DNA of 6,476 nucleotides from assembly GCA_028292075.1 (NCBI GenBank), contig JAQGNA010000212.1:1-6476 (forward strand), read 5' to 3'. Positions within the stretch are counted from its first letter, which is position 1. Every line of letters starts with the position of its first letter. A program made the translations under genes and the position numbers. The DNA comes from Rhodoferax sp. (lineage in GTDB: Bacteria > Pseudomonadota > Gammaproteobacteria > Burkholderiales > Burkholderiaceae). Below are positions 5,628 through 6,476 of the stretch, one piece after another. The notes beneath the pieces were generated by a model, which was given only the letters and a program-made list of their open reading frames with translations, made no database searches and had not been told where the DNA came from.

Positions 5628-5651
5628 ATGGAAAGCACCCCCAGTCGGTAG
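5628..5651 (+). CDS. Possible 7-codon leader peptide upstream of corA
   Basis: ATG at 5628 opens a frame encoding MESTPSR, ending at TAG 5649-5651. A weak CGGA lies 8 nt upstream of the ATG. The frame lies inside the predicted corA leader and inside a 6-bp hairpin (GAAAGC 5631-5636 with GCTTTC 5651-5656). Its stop is 6 nt before the segment complementary to the corA Shine-Dalgarno, so a ribosome ending here would cover that segment. Enteric corA and mgtA leaders are known to carry short regulatory reading frames, but this one shows no recognised sequence relation to them. Translation is unproven and such a short frame can occur by chance. Confidence 0.3.
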   Translation: MESTPSR

Positions 5652-5723
5652 CTTTCAACTCCCTGCGCGGCATGGGGTTGGAAGCCACGCCCAACCCCTC
5701 CGAACAGAACCCATCCAGGGAGT
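5631..5723 (+). promoter_or_regulatory. Structured corA 5' leader that can hide the ribosome-binding site
   Basis: Three stems are seen in order. Stem 1: 5631-5636 with 5651-5656 (6 bp). Stem 2: ACTCCCTG 5658-5665 with CAGGGAGT 5716-5723 (8 bp, perfect), which buries the corA Shine-Dalgarno AGGGAG at 5717-5722. Stem 3, nested in stem 2: GGGGTTGG 5674-5681 with CCAACCCC 5691-5698 (8 bp, perfect, 9-nt loop). Stems 1 and 2 are one base apart and could stack. An alternative pairing, ATGGG 5672-5676 with CCCAT 5710-5714, competes with stem 3. No T-run follows, so control of translation rather than intrinsic termination is suggested. The stems are visible; the function is inference. Confidence 0.45.
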
Positions 5724-5726
5724 GCC

Positions 5727-6476
5727 ATGCTCAATATTTTCACGCTCGCGAATGGACGCCTCGTCCAGGAAGAGATCGAAGCCCTCGAAGAACTCTCCGG
5801 GTTTCAGCCCATCTGGGTCGATCTGGAATCCCCCACCGTCGAAGAAAAGCGCTGGGTCAAGCAGTACTACGGCCTGTCCATCCCGGAAGACGCGATGGAC
5901 GAGGACATCGAGGAATCCGCGCGCTTCTACGAAGAAGACAACGGTGAACTGCACATTCGCAGCGACTTCCTCATCGACGACGACGAAGACCCGCGCTCGG
6001 TGCGCGTCGCCTTCATCCTGAACCAGCACAACGCCGAACTGCGCAGCCGCGGCGTGCTGTTCTCCATCCACGACGAAGACGTGCCGGTGTTCCGGCTGCT
6101 GCGCATGCGTGCGCGCCGCGCCCCGGGGCTGATCGAAGACGCCAAGGAAGTGCTGCTCAAGCTGTTCGACGCCGACGCCGAATATTCGGCCGACACGCTG
6201 GAGAACATCTACGACGAACTCAAGAAGGTGAGCGAGCAGGTGTTGTCGGGCAACATGACCGACGCCCTGGCCAGCGTGGTGCTCGGCGAAATTGCCCGCC
6301 ACGAAGACCTGAACAGCCGCATCCGCCGCAACGTGATGGACACCCGCCGCGCCGTCAGCTTCATGATGCGCAGCAAGATGCTCAAGGCCGAACAATTCGA
6401 AGAGGCCCGACAGATCCTGCGCGACATCGAGTCGCTGGACAACCACACGGCCTTCCTGTTCGACAAGATCAACTTC
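5727..6476 (+). CDS. corA: CorA-family magnesium transporter, N-terminal part (cut by window end)
   Basis: The frame from ATG 5727 stays open for 250 codons to the window edge. CorA is a homopentameric inner-membrane channel that lets Mg2+ (also Co2+ and Ni2+) into the cell. Visible is the acidic cytoplasmic domain: MLNIFTLANGRLVQEE at the start, WVDLESPTVEEKRWV (30-44), an acidic run IDDDEDP (86-92), and the long stalk helix towards LRDIESLDNHTAFLFDKINF (231-250). The two membrane helices and the GMN selectivity motif should follow outside the window. A good Shine-Dalgarno AGGGAG (5717-5722) lies 4 nt upstream of the ATG. The opposite-strand frame over this gene is a shadow. Related CorA-family zinc transporters cannot be fully excluded without the C-terminus. 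Confidence 0.92.
   Translation, partial: MLNIFTLANGRLVQEEIEALEELSGFQPIWVDLESPTVEEKRWVKQYYGLSIPEDAMDEDIEESARFYEEDNGELHIRSDFLIDDDEDPRSVRVAFILNQHNAELRSRGVLFSIHDEDVPVFRLLRMRARRAPGLIEDAKEVLLKLFDADAEYSADTLENIYDELKKVSEQVLSGNMTDALASVVLGEIARHEDLNSRIRRNVMDTRRAVSFMMRSKMLKAEQFEEARQILRDIESLDNHTAFLFDKINF

Larger units (their letters stand above)
5406..5726. other. Regulatory gap between divergent hpf and corA
   Basis: No gene of normal size fits in these 321 bp. From left to right it holds the hpf leader with its Shine-Dalgarno, a likely hpf promoter (5441-5469), the palindrome TTCCGGAA (5476-5483), a dyad (5488-5503), an imperfect tandem repeat (5500-5541), a likely corA promoter (5592-5600) and a structured corA leader with a 7-codon reading frame. 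It is visibly more A/T-rich near the promoters than the flanking genes. Confidence 0.7.

Noticed and set aside
5672..5947. ATG at 5672 opening a frame that overlaps the corA start (MGLEATPNPSEQNPS...)
   Set aside because: Pro-rich like some Mg2+ leader peptides, but it has no Shine-Dalgarno and simply runs on as a shadow inside corA.
5655..6446. 263-codon open frame on the minus strand over corA
   Set aside because: It is a shadow of the corA codon pattern in GC-rich DNA. The plus-strand frame has recognisable CorA sequence and a good ribosome-binding site.

Overview
The window is GC-rich DNA from a betaproteobacterium, most likely Burkholderiales of the Comamonadaceae type. This rests on the protein sequences (Fur, HPrK, PtsN, DapB and the LeuRS N-terminus all look like that group), on the gene order, which I recall from that family, and on HPr kinase beside ptsN. 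No database search was possible. There is no sign of prophage, insertion sequence, CRISPR or other recent acquisition: this is a core housekeeping neighbourhood.

Layout. Positions 1-2748 are leftward: the first codons of leuS (1-56), exbD (160-576), exbB/tolQ-like (579-1238), dapB (1290-2147) and bamE (2164-2724). The last four are closely spaced and probably form one operon led by bamE. fur (2837-3277) is divergent from bamE and converges on hprK. The 205-bp gap between fur and hprK (3278-3482) has no gene but holds two hairpin-forming repeats. hprK (3483-4427, TTG start), ptsN (4505-4972) and hpf (5076-5405) are all leftward. A good intrinsic terminator separates hpf from ptsN. A 321-bp regulatory gap (5406-5726) separates hpf from rightward corA (5727 to the window end, cut at codon 250).

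Functionally this is a cell-envelope and metal/stress group. BamE serves outer-membrane protein assembly, DapB makes lysine and the diaminopimelate of peptidoglycan, and ExbB/ExbD form a proton-driven inner-membrane motor. Fur senses iron, HPrK and PtsN belong to a regulatory phosphotransferase chain, HPF hibernates ribosomes, and CorA carries Mg2+.

The most interesting signal is the corA leader (about 5607-5726). A 7-codon open reading frame (5628-5651) lies inside one hairpin. The next 8-nt segment (5658-5665) is perfectly complementary to the corA Shine-Dalgarno region (5716-5723), and a second perfect 8-bp hairpin is nested inside. This predicts translational control of corA by leader-peptide translation, or by a ligand acting on the fold. 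Upstream, between the hpf and corA promoters, lie an imperfect tandem repeat and an operator-like dyad.
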